Below, one piece after another: positions 7,869 to 16,242 of a stretch of 39,441 bases of DNA. Every line of letters starts with the position of its first letter. The stretch's first letter is position 1. The notes under the pieces are model-generated. The model saw nothing but the letters and a program-made list of their open reading frames with translations. It did no database searches and was not told the origin of the DNA. Made by a program: the position numbers and the translations under genes. The stretch lies in NCBI GenBank assembly GCA_016763285.1, contig JAESUC010000122.1, positions 1 to 39,441 of the forward strand, in the 5' to 3' direction. Source of the DNA: Pseudomonas sp. Its GTDB lineage: Bacteria > Pseudomonadota > Gammaproteobacteria > Pseudomonadales > Pseudomonadaceae.

Positions 7869-8212
7869 CAACTCCCCCGATAAGTCGAATAGCCCCACTG
7901 ATTAAGCAGCAGCGGTACGTGGTAATGGGTGTCGGCCTCGTCAAGGCAGAAAGCAATGGTCACCGAAGGATAGAAACAGCGCTTTTCCTGCTGCTGGAAA
8001 TAACCCTGGGTATCGAAGATCAGGCGGTAGGTACCGGTATCGACATTGAGAGGGAAAGCATCAAGAATTCGGCCATCGGTATCAGTGGTGGCGCTGGCCA
8101 GCTCGCGCCAGCCGGCTCCCATCTGGTGTTCCAGGCTGACGCTGACCCCGGCGGCAGGCCGACCAGAACCGAGATCAAGAATATGCGTGGTGATTTGACT
8201 GCGGGTGCTCAT
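7868..8212 (-). CDS. uraH: 5-hydroxyisourate hydrolase (transthyretin-like)
   Basis: The 114-residue protein converts 5-hydroxyisourate, the product of PuuD, to OHCU. It has the conserved N-terminal THILDL with the active-site histidine (H10), a central PLNVDTGTYRLIFDT strand region, a late HYHVPLLL segment and the diagnostic C-terminal tetrapeptide YRGS that distinguishes HIU hydrolases from transthyretins. Length is normal for the family, which acts as a tetramer. No signal peptide is seen, so it is cytoplasmic. It overlaps uraD by ATGA upstream and guaD by one base downstream. Confidence 0.96.
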   Translation of the reverse strand: MSTRSQITTHILDLGSGRPAAGVSVSLEHQMGAGWRELASATTDTDGRILDAFPLNVDTGTYRLIFDTQGYFQQQEKRCFYPSVTIAFCLDEADTHYHVPLLLNQWGYSTYRGS

Positions 8213-8709
8213 AGCAATTTATCCAATCGAATATGGGTAATTTTCGCCTGTTCGGCGGCGGCGATACGGATTTCCTCGGCGCGCTGATTGGGCAGGCGTG
8301 CCTCCAGCAGCTCGAGCATCTGCTCCGCCGACTTGCCGGTGGCGCAAACAATAAAGATGAAACCGAACCTGGCGTAATAGGCATCATTGCCATCTTTCAG
8401 CTGTTGCAGCACTGCCTCAGGGGCGATACGCGCGCCCGCCTGCTCGCCGCTGGCCATGGCTTCGGTACTCGCGTAACGCGCCTTCAGGCTTTTGATATCG
8501 CCAATCTTCGGATGGGCTTCAAAAGCCGCCAGCCAGTCGCTTTCCATCAGGCTGGGCCACAATGCCCGAGCGGTCCCGTGCAGCGCCTCGGATGAAGAAA
8601 AGGGCCGTGCACCGACCATGCCGCGCACCCAGGCTTCGGCGGCGCAGCAATCGCGCATCAGCGACATGGCCTCGGCCTCGGGCATCTGATTAAGTTGCTT
8701 CAGAGTCAT
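8209..8709 (-). CDS. uraD: OHCU decarboxylase
   Basis: UraD decarboxylates 2-oxo-4-hydroxy-4-carboxy-5-ureidoimidazoline to (S)-allantoin, the third step after Xdh. The 166-residue all-helical protein contains FEAHPKIGD with the conserved catalytic histidine H66, the following SGEQAGA segment, and the KFGF-like motif YARFGFIFIVCATGKS, all typical of the family. The order uraD-uraH-guaD-puuD and the ATGA overlaps with xdhC and uraH suggest translational coupling. Confidence 0.95.
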   Translation of the reverse strand: MTLKQLNQMPEAEAMSLMRDCCAAEAWVRGMVGARPFSSSEALHGTARALWPSLMESDWLAAFEAHPKIGDIKSLKARYASTEAMASGEQAGARIAPEAVLQQLKDGNDAYYARFGFIFIVCATGKSAEQMLELLEARLPNQRAEEIRIAAAEQAKITHIRLDKLL

Positions 8710-9575
8710 GAATGCTCCGTTAACGTGTTATCACCATTTGCCTGCATCAGGCTCCGTAACTCTGGCCAGCCAACACCCCGCCGCTTGGAGGGCGCCTTCG
8801 TCGGGCTGCCGGCCATGGCCAAGAGCTCAGCGGTAATGGATACCGCCACTTCCATTGGCCGCTTGCCCGGTACGTCGTCGCGACCTACAGGACAGCGAAT
8901 GCGCGCAATCTGCTGCGTAGTGTGCCCGCGGTGCTCCAGGCGTTTACGAAAACGGTCGGCTTTGGCCTGCGAGCCAATCAGCCCGATGCTCGAAGCACTG
9001 CCGGCATTGAGCAGAGCGCGGCACAGCTCGTAATCGAGCTGATGGTTATGGGTCAGGATCAAGGCATGAGCGTTGGTACAGAGGCTGGCAGCATCACCGG
9101 CAGGGTCGTCGCTGAAATGTACATTGACGTTATCCGGCACCTCCTGGGGAAAGCCGTCTTCGCGCGAGTCGACCCAGGTTACCCGCCAGGGCAGTTGCCC
9201 CATGATGGTCATCAGCGCGCGGGCGACATGCCCGGCGCCGAACACCACCAGCCGGGCATCACTGCCACGCTGACCTTCCAGCAGTACACTGACGCTTCCG
9301 CCGCAACACTGGCCCAGACTGGCGCCCAGCGGAAAATGCTCCATGTGCGACTCGAAGCGTTCCGCGGCTAGCTGTTCGCGGGCTCGGGCAATCACCTGAT
9401 ACTCGAGATGACCGCCACCAATGGTGTCGTAACTGTGCTCACCGGTGACCACCATCTTGCTGGAAGGCTCCCGCGGGACCGAGCCGGCGACGCCAAGAAT
9501 GGTGACCAGTACATAGGGTTCGCCCTGTCGCTCGCATTCGGCCACCGCCTGGTACCACATCATGCGATGCTGCAT
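8706..9575 (-). CDS. xdhC: Xanthine dehydrogenase accessory protein XdhC
   Basis: XdhC binds molybdenum cofactor, promotes its sulfuration and inserts it into the XdhB subunit. The 289-residue protein has the N-terminal XdhC/CoxI motifs GSVPREPSSKMVV and DTIGGGHLEYQ and a C-terminal Rossmann-like domain beginning VVFGAGHVARAL, with GLIGSQAKADRF and RIRCPVG later. AGGAGGAG precedes the ATG by 5 bases. It overlaps the end of xdhB by 16 bases and uraD by 4. Confidence 0.95.
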   Translation of the reverse strand: MQHRMMWYQAVAECERQGEPYVLVTILGVAGSVPREPSSKMVVTGEHSYDTIGGGHLEYQVIARAREQLAAERFESHMEHFPLGASLGQCCGGSVSVLLEGQRGSDARLVVFGAGHVARALMTIMGQLPWRVTWVDSREDGFPQEVPDNVNVHFSDDPAGDAASLCTNAHALILTHNHQLDYELCRALLNAGSASSIGLIGSQAKADRFRKRLEHRGHTTQQIARIRCPVGRDDVPGKRPMEVAVSITAELLAMAGSPTKAPSKRRGVGWPELRSLMQANGDNTLTEHS

Positions 9576-11929
9576 GGCTGCTCCTCCTGTTGTTGTGCGG
9601 CCCAGGCCCGCGTGACATTCATTGCCGTCAGCATGCGTTCGGGTGTTGCTGGCGTATCCAGAGGTGGGCTGTAGCGATAGTCAGCCAGGCTGGCGATCGC
9701 ATCGCGCAGGGCGCTCCACACCGAAATACCCAGCATCAAGGGTGGCTCGCCGACCGCCTTGGAGCGGAACACCGTAGCCTCGGGGTTGGGGCTGGACGCC
9801 AACAAGGTCACGCGCATGTCCGGCGGCGTATCGGACACAGCCGGGATCTTGTAGGTCGCAGGACCCGTAGTCAGCAACTGGCCGGTATCGCTGTACACCA
9901 GCTCCTCGGTGGTCAGCCAACCCATGCCCTGAATAAAGCCGCCCTCGATCTGACCGATGTCGATCTCCGGATTCAGCGACTGCCCGGCATCATGCAGAAT
10001 ATCGGTGCGCAGCACGCGGTACTCGCCGGTCAGCGTATCCACCACCACCTCCGAACAGGCCGCGCCGTTGGCGTAGTACAGGAACGGGTGGCCCTGACCT
10101 TTCTCGTGGTCGTAATAGATCTTCGGCGTTGCATAGAAGCCAGTGGAAGACAGCGACACCCGGTGCATATAGGCGGTCTGCACGAACTTGGCCCAGCCGA
10201 CCCGCTGCTCGCCAGCGACGACCTGATTGTTCTCGAAGCGCACCTCACCCGGCTCGCAGGCAAAGTGCTCGGCAGCAAATGCCACCAGCCCGGCCTTGAT
10301 CTTATCGCAGGCATCCAGCGCCGCCATACCGTTCAGATCCGACCCCGAAGACGCTGCCGTAGGCGAAGTATTCGGCACCTTGTCGGTCCGTGTGGCCGAG
10401 ACCTTGACCCGCGCCAGATCGACCTGAAAGGCCGAGGCGACGACCTGGGCGATCTTCACGTACAGCCCCTGGCCCATCTCGGTGCCGCCGTGATTCAGGT
10501 GAATACTGCCGTCGGTGTAGATCAGTACCAATGCGCCAGCCTGGTTAAGGTGCTTGGCGGTAAAGGAGATGCCGAACTTGATCGGCGTCAGTGCCAGGCC
10601 GCGTTTGAGTATCGGGCTCTTGCGGTTGAACGCAGTGATTTCCTCGCGTCGCGCCTGATAGTCGGAGCTGACTTCCAGCTCATCGACCAGCCGCGGCAGC
10701 AGATGCTGCTCGATGAGCTGGCCGTAATGGGTGGTGTCGCGGCCCTCACGGTAGAGATTGCGCTTGCGCACCGTCAGCGGATCAAGCTGCAGGTGACGGG
10801 CGATATCGTCCATCGCCTGCTCTATGATCATCATGCCCTGGGGGCCGCCAAAACCACGAAAGGCAGTATTGGACACCGTGTGGGTTTTGCAGCGGTGGCC
10901 GGTTACCCGCGCCTGATCGAGAAAATAGGCGTTGTCGGCATGGAACATGGCGCGGTCGACAATCGCATCGGACAGGTCCGGTGAAAAGCCGCAACGGCCT
11001 GCGACCATCAGGTCCGCACCATGCAACATGCCATCCTGATCAAAGCCGACATCATAGGTGTTGAAAAAGTCATGTCGCTTACCGGTCTGCACCATGTCAT
11101 CCGCGCGGGACAACCGGTATTTCACCGGCTTGCCGGTAACATGGGCGAGCAGGGCAGCCACACAGGCCAGTGCAGCTGCCTGGGTTTCCTTGCCGCCAAA
11201 GCCGCCGCCCATACGCCGGACTTCAGCCTGGACTTCATGAATCGGTACACCGAGCACTTCGGCTACCAGCTTCTGCACCTCGGAGGGATGCTGGCTGGAG
11301 GTGTGCACGAACATGCCGCCATCCTCGGTCGGCTCGACCAGACAGGCCTGACCCTCCAGATAGAAATGCTCTTGCCCGCCGACATTCAGTTGCCCACGCA
11401 ATCGATGCGGTGCATTGGCCAGCGCCTGATCCGGCTCACCGCGCTGCTGGGTATGACTGGGCCGCACATAAAAGGCCTTATCCAGCGCTTCGGCGGTGGT
11501 CAGCACGGGTGGCAGGGGCTGGTATTCAACCTTGGCCAGACGCGCAGCCTTGCGCGCCGCATCGTGGCTGGTCGCAGCGACAGCAAAGATCGGTTGGCCG
11601 ATATGTTCGACGATTTCCCCGGCCAGCACCGGGTCACCCGGAAATACCGGACCGATATCCGTATGCCCCGGCACGTCGGCAACGGTGACCACAGCGATGA
11701 CACCGGGGTAACTGCGTACCGCGCTCAGGTCCATGTTCAACACCCGCGCATGCGCCTGTTCACTGTGCCCGACGGCTGCATGCAGCAGTCCTTCGGGCTC
11801 CGGCAGGTCATCAATGTAGCGCGCCTGACCGCGCACGTGCATCCAGGCGCTGTCATGGTGGGCATTGTGCCCGGCGAGGCCGACGGGCTGCCCGGGATAA
11901 TTGGTCAGGGCTTCGGGTAGCTTACGCAT
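9560..11929 (-). CDS. xdhB: Xanthine dehydrogenase molybdopterin-binding subunit
   Basis: The 789-residue subunit carries the molybdenum active site that hydroxylates hypoxanthine and xanthine to urate. Visible cofactor motifs are RRMGGGFGGKE, NTAFRGFGGPQGM, NHGGTEMGQGLY and SGSDLNGMAA, and the catalytic glutamate lies in KAVGEPPLML (about E728). It has the two-part aldehyde oxidase/xanthine dehydrogenase architecture (a/b hammerhead near residues 30-140, then the large Moco domain) and full length for the family. It overlaps xdhA by 8 bases and works with it as the bacterial split form of the enzyme. Confidence 0.97.
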   Translation of the reverse strand: MRKLPEALTNYPGQPVGLAGHNAHHDSAWMHVRGQARYIDDLPEPEGLLHAAVGHSEQAHARVLNMDLSAVRSYPGVIAVVTVADVPGHTDIGPVFPGDPVLAGEIVEHIGQPIFAVAATSHDAARKAARLAKVEYQPLPPVLTTAEALDKAFYVRPSHTQQRGEPDQALANAPHRLRGQLNVGGQEHFYLEGQACLVEPTEDGGMFVHTSSQHPSEVQKLVAEVLGVPIHEVQAEVRRMGGGFGGKETQAAALACVAALLAHVTGKPVKYRLSRADDMVQTGKRHDFFNTYDVGFDQDGMLHGADLMVAGRCGFSPDLSDAIVDRAMFHADNAYFLDQARVTGHRCKTHTVSNTAFRGFGGPQGMMIIEQAMDDIARHLQLDPLTVRKRNLYREGRDTTHYGQLIEQHLLPRLVDELEVSSDYQARREEITAFNRKSPILKRGLALTPIKFGISFTAKHLNQAGALVLIYTDGSIHLNHGGTEMGQGLYVKIAQVVASAFQVDLARVKVSATRTDKVPNTSPTAASSGSDLNGMAALDACDKIKAGLVAFAAEHFACEPGEVRFENNQVVAGEQRVGWAKFVQTAYMHRVSLSSTGFYATPKIYYDHEKGQGHPFLYYANGAACSEVVVDTLTGEYRVLRTDILHDAGQSLNPEIDIGQIEGGFIQGMGWLTTEELVYSDTGQLLTTGPATYKIPAVSDTPPDMRVTLLASSPNPEATVFRSKAVGEPPLMLGISVWSALRDAIASLADYRYSPPLDTPATPERMLTAMNVTRAWAAQQQEEQPCSIA

Positions 11930-13391
11930 AATCGGTCACCTTCAGTCGGTTGTCGCTGTCGGCGCCTGCGCCGTATTCGAGCAGCGCGCGGCGCAGCAGA
12001 TTGCCGGCTACCTGTGCGCGGTAAGCGGCCGAGGCCCGCACGTCCGACAGGGGGGAAAAATCGTTGGCCAGGGCCGCAATGGCATGGGAGATACTGGCGT
12101 CGTCAAAGGTCGCACCGCGTAAAGCGGCTTCCGCTGCACGGGCGCGCTTGGGAGTGGCCGCCATGCCGCCATAGGCCAGACGGCAATCGCTGATCTGCTC
12201 ACCGTCAAACTGGAACCAGAAGGCGCCCAGCACCGCTGAAATATCATCATCCAGCCGCTTGGAAACCTTGTAGATAAACAGCCGTTCATTCGCTGTCGAT
12301 GCGTCTGACCGTGGCTTAGGCACCCGCACACTGCGAATGAATTCACCCGCGCGCAGGGCGGTCTTGCGATAGTCCAGGAAGAAGGCTTCCAGCGCCATCC
12401 AGCGCTCACCTTCGGCACTGTCGAGCTGAACCTCTGCGCCCAGGGCGATCAGCGGCGGTGGCATGTCGGCAATCGGAGAGGCATTACCGATATTCCCGCC
12501 CAGGGTGCCGCGGTTGCGAATCTGCAGCGATCCGAGGCGCTCCAGCATCGGGCCAAAGGCCGGCCAACGCGCGTTCAGCACACTGCCGGCGCGGCGATAG
12601 CTGACGGCTGCGCCAATGCACAGGCCTTCATTCGTGATGTCGATACGCTGCAGTTCAGGCACCTGCTCGGTGGAGACCAGGTGGGGGAGTGTTTTCAGTT
12701 GCTGGGTAATCTCCAGTGCCAGGTCAGTACTGCCAGCGACCAGCCGCGCACCGGGCGATCGGGCAAGCAGGTCACGCAACTGCTCCAGGCTGACGGGGGC
12801 ATCGAAGCGTTTTCCCTGGGCATCCTGCAGGCTGGCTGCAGGCGTATCCTTGACTGAGGGAACCGGGGTATCCAACAAGCCGCCGCCATCCCACTCCTGC
12901 ACACCGTCGACGATAGATCGCGTGGCAGCATCCATGATCGGCCGGTAGCCGGTACAGCGGCAAAGATTGCCGGAAAGCGCTTCCAGTACGCGGTGGCGAT
13001 CACAGTCCGGATATCTGGCCGCCTCATGATGCAGTGCCACCAGCGACATGATGATCCCAGGGGTACAGAAGCCACATTGCGAACCATGGCACTCGACCAT
13101 GGCTGTCTGCACCGGGTGCGCGGGCTCGCTCTGCAACGCATCAATGGTCACCAGGTGCTTGCCGTGCAGGCTGCCGATCAGGGCTATGCAGCTGTTTACG
13201 CTCTGATAGCTCAGTTCATTCTGTTCCGACGGCGTACCCAGCATGACTGTACAGGCGCCGCAATCGCCGGAAGCACATCCTTCCTTGGTTCCGGTAAGGC
13301 GCATTTTGGTGCGCAGCCACTCGAGAATGCTCAGGTTTGGGTCAGTGCTTTCCAGTGTCAGGGGCTGACCGTTCAGATGAAACTCAATCAC
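11922..13391 (-). CDS. xdhA: Xanthine dehydrogenase iron-sulfur/FAD subunit
   Basis: The 489-residue subunit transfers electrons from the molybdenum site to NAD. An N-terminal plant-type [2Fe-2S] domain has C39, C44, C47 (EGCASGDCGAC) and C68. The second [2Fe-2S] helical domain has C106/C109 (SQCGFCTPG) and C144/C146 (NLCRCTGYRP). The FAD domain follows with VAGSTDLALE and TLGGNIGNASPIAD (about residues 218-310). The start is GTG with GGAG 6 bases upstream. It is the first gene of a seven-gene minus-strand operon with overlapping junctions and has a sigma-54 element about 100 bases upstream. Confidence 0.97.
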   Translation of the reverse strand: MIEFHLNGQPLTLESTDPNLSILEWLRTKMRLTGTKEGCASGDCGACTVMLGTPSEQNELSYQSVNSCIALIGSLHGKHLVTIDALQSEPAHPVQTAMVECHGSQCGFCTPGIIMSLVALHHEAARYPDCDRHRVLEALSGNLCRCTGYRPIMDAATRSIVDGVQEWDGGGLLDTPVPSVKDTPAASLQDAQGKRFDAPVSLEQLRDLLARSPGARLVAGSTDLALEITQQLKTLPHLVSTEQVPELQRIDITNEGLCIGAAVSYRRAGSVLNARWPAFGPMLERLGSLQIRNRGTLGGNIGNASPIADMPPPLIALGAEVQLDSAEGERWMALEAFFLDYRKTALRAGEFIRSVRVPKPRSDASTANERLFIYKVSKRLDDDISAVLGAFWFQFDGEQISDCRLAYGGMAATPKRARAAEAALRGATFDDASISHAIAALANDFSPLSDVRASAAYRAQVAGNLLRRALLEYGAGADSDNRLKVTDYA

Positions 13392-13492
13392 AGTGTTCTC
13401 CGCGCTCTCTACTGTTAACCGTATTCCCCGCGATTGGCCGATTCAGCCCAGCAGGCGCTGGCGCGGGGTTCAAGGTAGTCAACGCAAACAAC

Positions 13493-13508
13493 TGCAAAAA
13501 GCTGACCA
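13493..13508 (-). promoter_or_regulatory. Sigma-54 promoter of the xdh-ura-gua-puuD operon
   Basis: On the minus strand the sequence is TGGTCAGCTTTTTGCA: GG-N10-GC, TTGCA at -12, and near identity to the element at 1103-1118. The predicted start is near 13482, about 90 bases before the GTG of xdhA. Confidence 0.7.
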
Positions 13509-13517
13509 CTTAGTCCA
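13502..13517 (-). promoter_or_regulatory. RutR-like operator overlapping the -24 element of xdhA
   Basis: On the minus strand TGGACTA-AG-TGGTCAG matches the local consensus at 6 of 7 left and 7 of 7 right positions. It covers the -24 GG, so binding would block the sigma-54 polymerase directly rather than from +1. Confidence 0.5.
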
Positions 13518-13547
13518 TTTAATAAAAATTTAGCGTTACAACGCATT

Positions 13548-13563
13548 TGGCAAGCAAATTGCT
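13548..13563 (+). promoter_or_regulatory. Sigma-54 promoter of the BMP transporter/ureide operon
   Basis: TGGCAAGCAAATTGCT has GG at 13549-13550 and GC at 13561-13562 (ten bases between) and a perfect TTGCT. The predicted start of transcription is about 13574, 42 bases before the ATG at 13616. Confidence 0.75.
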
Positions 13564-13576
13564 AAGTGTGTAAATG

Positions 13577-13592
13577 TTGATTATTTGGTCAG
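13577..13592 (+). promoter_or_regulatory. RutR-like operator at the transcription start
   Basis: TTGATTA-TT-TGGTCAG resembles the E. coli RutR palindrome TTGACCA-nn-TGGTCAA and has a perfect right half. It begins about 4 bases downstream of the predicted sigma-54 start, the same place as at three other promoters here. Confidence 0.72.
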
Positions 13593-13615
13593 TTTATTAC
13601 ACGCCGGGGATAGCA

Positions 13616-15172
13616 ATGTTAGCGGCTGAACGCCTGAAACTGCAGAACATCGTCAAGCAATATCCCGGCTGCCGGGCGAACGACGGTGTCCAGCTGACAG
13701 TCACCGCCGGTGAGATCCATGCCTTGCTGGGCGAAAACGGCGCGGGTAAAAGCACCCTGATGAAAATCATCTATGGGGTGATCCAGCCGGATGAGGGCTC
13801 CCTTACCTGGAACGGACGGCCGCTGGTACTACAGGGGCCGGCACATGCGCGCGAGCTGGGTATCGGCATGGTGTTCCAGCACTTCTCACTATTCGAAACC
13901 CTGACCGTCGCCGAGAACATCGCGCTTAGTCTGCCCGCCGCACAGGCGCGCAACCGCAGTCGTCTGGACGCGCGGATTCGCGAGGTATCTGCCCACTACG
14001 GCATGGCCCTCGAACCCCGTCGCTACGTTAATACCCTTTCCATAGGCGAGCGTCAGCGGGTTGAGATCGTCCGCTGCCTGATCCAGGAAAGCTCACTGCT
14101 TATTCTCGATGAACCAACCTCCGTGCTCACGCCACAGGAAGTCGAAGTACTGTTCCGCACCCTGCGGCAGCTGTCCAGCGAGGGCTGCAGCATCCTGTTT
14201 ATCAGCCATAAATTGCAGGAGGTGCGCGATCTCTGCCATCGCGCCACGGTCTTGCGCCAAGGCAAAGTCACCGGTGAGTGTCGGCCCGCCGAGGTCTCGA
14301 CCGACGAGATCGCGCGCATGATGGTGGGCAATGATACGCCACTGTCTACCCAGGTCTCGCCAGCCGAACCCGGCGAGACTCTGCTGAGTCTGAATGAGCT
14401 CAGCTACATCAGCCGCGACCCCTTTGGCACCAGCCTGGACAAAATCAACATGCAACTGCGCGCTGGCGAAATCGTCGGCATCGCGGGGGTAGCCGGAAAC
14501 GGGCAAGACGAGTTGCTGCGCGCACTCTCCGGCGAGGTGCGGGTCGTCGACAGCAGCCTGCAACTTGGTGGTGTCGCGATTGGTCGGCGCGATGCCGCCC
14601 AGCGCCGCCGCCTGGGCATCGCCGTGGTGCCCGAGGAGCGTCTGGGCCGCGGCGCCGTGCCGGCGATGTCGCTGGCGGAAAACACCCTGCTGACCGCCTA
14701 TGACCGAGACCTGGTCAAACGCGGCCTGCTCAAGGGCGGCAAGATCCGTGAATACGCCACCCGTATACGAGAGCTGTTCGGCGTGCGCTGCAGCGGTATC
14801 GACAGCCCGGCGGCTAGCCTGTCCGGGGGTAACCTGCAGAAATTCATTATCGGTCGCGAAGCGCTGCAGCAGCCGCGTCTGCTGGTTGCCTCGCACCCGA
14901 CCTGGGGTGTGGATGTCGGCTCGGCAGTGGCCATTCACGAGGCGCTGGTAGCGCTGCGTGATCAGGGCGCTGCGGTTTTGCTGATCTCTGAAGACCTCGA
15001 TGAACTCTACCAACTGTGCAATCGCATGGGTGCCATTTGCAGCGGTCACCTGTCGCCGCTCGTGCCAACTGCGGAACTGAGTATCGAAAGACTCGGCCAG
15101 TGGATGGCGGGTGACTTTCCGAAAGATGCGGCAGAGTCTGATAACAAGGGGCCAGCACATGCTATCGCTTGA
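13616..15172 (+). CDS. BMP-type sugar/nucleoside ABC transporter, double ATPase subunit
   Basis: The 518-residue protein carries two fused ATPase domains. The first is canonical: GENGAGKST at 39-47, signature LSIGERQRVEI and Walker B LLILDEPTSVL. The second is degenerate, with GVAGNGQDE in place of Walker A and ASHPTWGVD in place of Walker B, but keeps LSGGNLQKF. This arrangement is normal for nucleoside (BMP) and ribose-type importers. The ATG at 13616 is preferred over the in-frame ATG at 13574, which coincides with the predicted transcription start. It is followed by two permease genes, making a complete importer apart from the binding protein, probably the one at 1188-2255. It opens a ten-gene operon of transport, regulator and ureide enzymes. 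Confidence 0.92.
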   Translation: MLAAERLKLQNIVKQYPGCRANDGVQLTVTAGEIHALLGENGAGKSTLMKIIYGVIQPDEGSLTWNGRPLVLQGPAHARELGIGMVFQHFSLFETLTVAENIALSLPAAQARNRSRLDARIREVSAHYGMALEPRRYVNTLSIGERQRVEIVRCLIQESSLLILDEPTSVLTPQEVEVLFRTLRQLSSEGCSILFISHKLQEVRDLCHRATVLRQGKVTGECRPAEVSTDEIARMMVGNDTPLSTQVSPAEPGETLLSLNELSYISRDPFGTSLDKINMQLRAGEIVGIAGVAGNGQDELLRALSGEVRVVDSSLQLGGVAIGRRDAAQRRRLGIAVVPEERLGRGAVPAMSLAENTLLTAYDRDLVKRGLLKGGKIREYATRIRELFGVRCSGIDSPAASLSGGNLQKFIIGREALQQPRLLVASHPTWGVDVGSAVAIHEALVALRDQGAAVLLISEDLDELYQLCNRMGAICSGHLSPLVPTAELSIERLGQWMAGDFPKDAAESDNKGPAHAIA

Positions 15173-16241
15173 ACGCCGAGCTACCGACTCGCGAACTATG
15201 CAGTGGGCCTCGCCCCTGCTGGCCCTGGTCCTGACCGTGATAACCGCCCTTGGCCTGTTTATGGCACTGGGCAAGGATCCTGTCGAGGGCCTGAAGTTCT
15301 TCTTCTTGATCCCCTTGAGTGATGCCCATGGATGGGCCGAGCTGGGTCTGAAAATGGCGCCGCTGTTGCTCTGCGCTGCAGGCCTGACCATCTGTTACCG
15401 GGCAAAGCTGTGGAATATCGGTGCCGAAGGCCACTTTCTCATGGGCGCGCTCTGGGCCTCGGTAGTGGCCCTGCAACTGAGCGAACACAGCGGCTTCTGG
15501 GTATTGCCTGCGGTGCTCCTGGGCGGGGCGCTCGCCGGAGCTTTATGGGCGTGGATTGCGGCGGTGCTGAAGACGCATTTTCACTGCAACGAAATTCTCA
15601 CCACCATCATGCTCAACTACATCGCGCTGAATCTGCTGCTGTACAGCGTACACGGCCCCCTCAAGGATCCGATGGGCTTCGGCTTTCCGCAGTCTGAGAT
15701 GTTCGCTGCGGCTGCCCTGCTGCCGAAACTGATTCCCGACACGCGCCTGCATATCGGCCTGCTGTTCGCACTGTTGGCGGCCGTGGTTGTTGGCGTGCTC
15801 TTTACCCGCACCTTCATCGGCTTTCAACTCAAGGTACTGGGCCAGGACAACCGTGCTGCAGCCTTTGCCGGGTTCGGCGCTCGTCGTCTGACCTGGCTGG
15901 CTTTCCTGCTGGCCGGGGCGATGGCCGGCCTTGCCGGCGCCTCGGAAGTCAGTGGGCCCATCGGCCAATTGGTACCCCAGGTGTCCCCCGGCTATGGCTA
16001 CACCGCGATCATCGTCGTGTTTCTCGGGCGCATGCAGGCACTGGGGATTGTCCTGGCCAGTGCGCTACTGGCGCTGACCTTCATGGGTGGCGAGATGCTG
16101 CAGATTGCCATGAACCTCCCCAGGGCCATCACCGGATTGTTCCAGGGGCTGCTCCTGTTCTACCTGCTTACCTGTGATGCCTTCATTCACTACCGCTTGC
16201 GGCTGCGTTCGCCGGCGCCAAACAAAGCGCAGGTGGCCTGA
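15159..16241 (+). CDS. BMP-type ABC transporter permease 1
   Basis: The 360-residue inner membrane protein has about nine or ten hydrophobic helices, starting with SPLLALVLTVITALGLFMAL. Motifs include LWNIGAEGHFLMGALWAS and GFGARRLTWLAFLLAGAMAGLAGA, typical of the BPD_transp_2 permeases of purine/nucleoside importers. The ATG at 15159 has AAGGGG upstream and overlaps the ATPase gene by 14 bases; a longer start at 15111 lies deeper in that gene and is less likely. It pairs with the next gene as a heterodimeric channel. Confidence 0.92.
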   Translation: MLSLERRATDSRTMQWASPLLALVLTVITALGLFMALGKDPVEGLKFFFLIPLSDAHGWAELGLKMAPLLLCAAGLTICYRAKLWNIGAEGHFLMGALWASVVALQLSEHSGFWVLPAVLLGGALAGALWAWIAAVLKTHFHCNEILTTIMLNYIALNLLLYSVHGPLKDPMGFGFPQSEMFAAAALLPKLIPDTRLHIGLLFALLAAVVVGVLFTRTFIGFQLKVLGQDNRAAAFAGFGARRLTWLAFLLAGAMAGLAGASEVSGPIGQLVPQVSPGYGYTAIIVVFLGRMQALGIVLASALLALTFMGGEMLQIAMNLPRAITGLFQGLLLFYLLTCDAFIHYRLRLRSPAPNKAQVA

Positions 16242-16242
16242 A

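Noticed and set aside
9590-10984. Long plus-strand open frame (464 codons) opposite xdhB
   Set aside because: Antisense shadow of conserved molybdopterin-binding motifs; no recognisable protein features.
14093-15391. Long minus-strand open frame opposite the BMP ATPase and permease genes
   Set aside because: High GC and codon bias create it; the plus strand has clear Walker motifs and transmembrane helices here.
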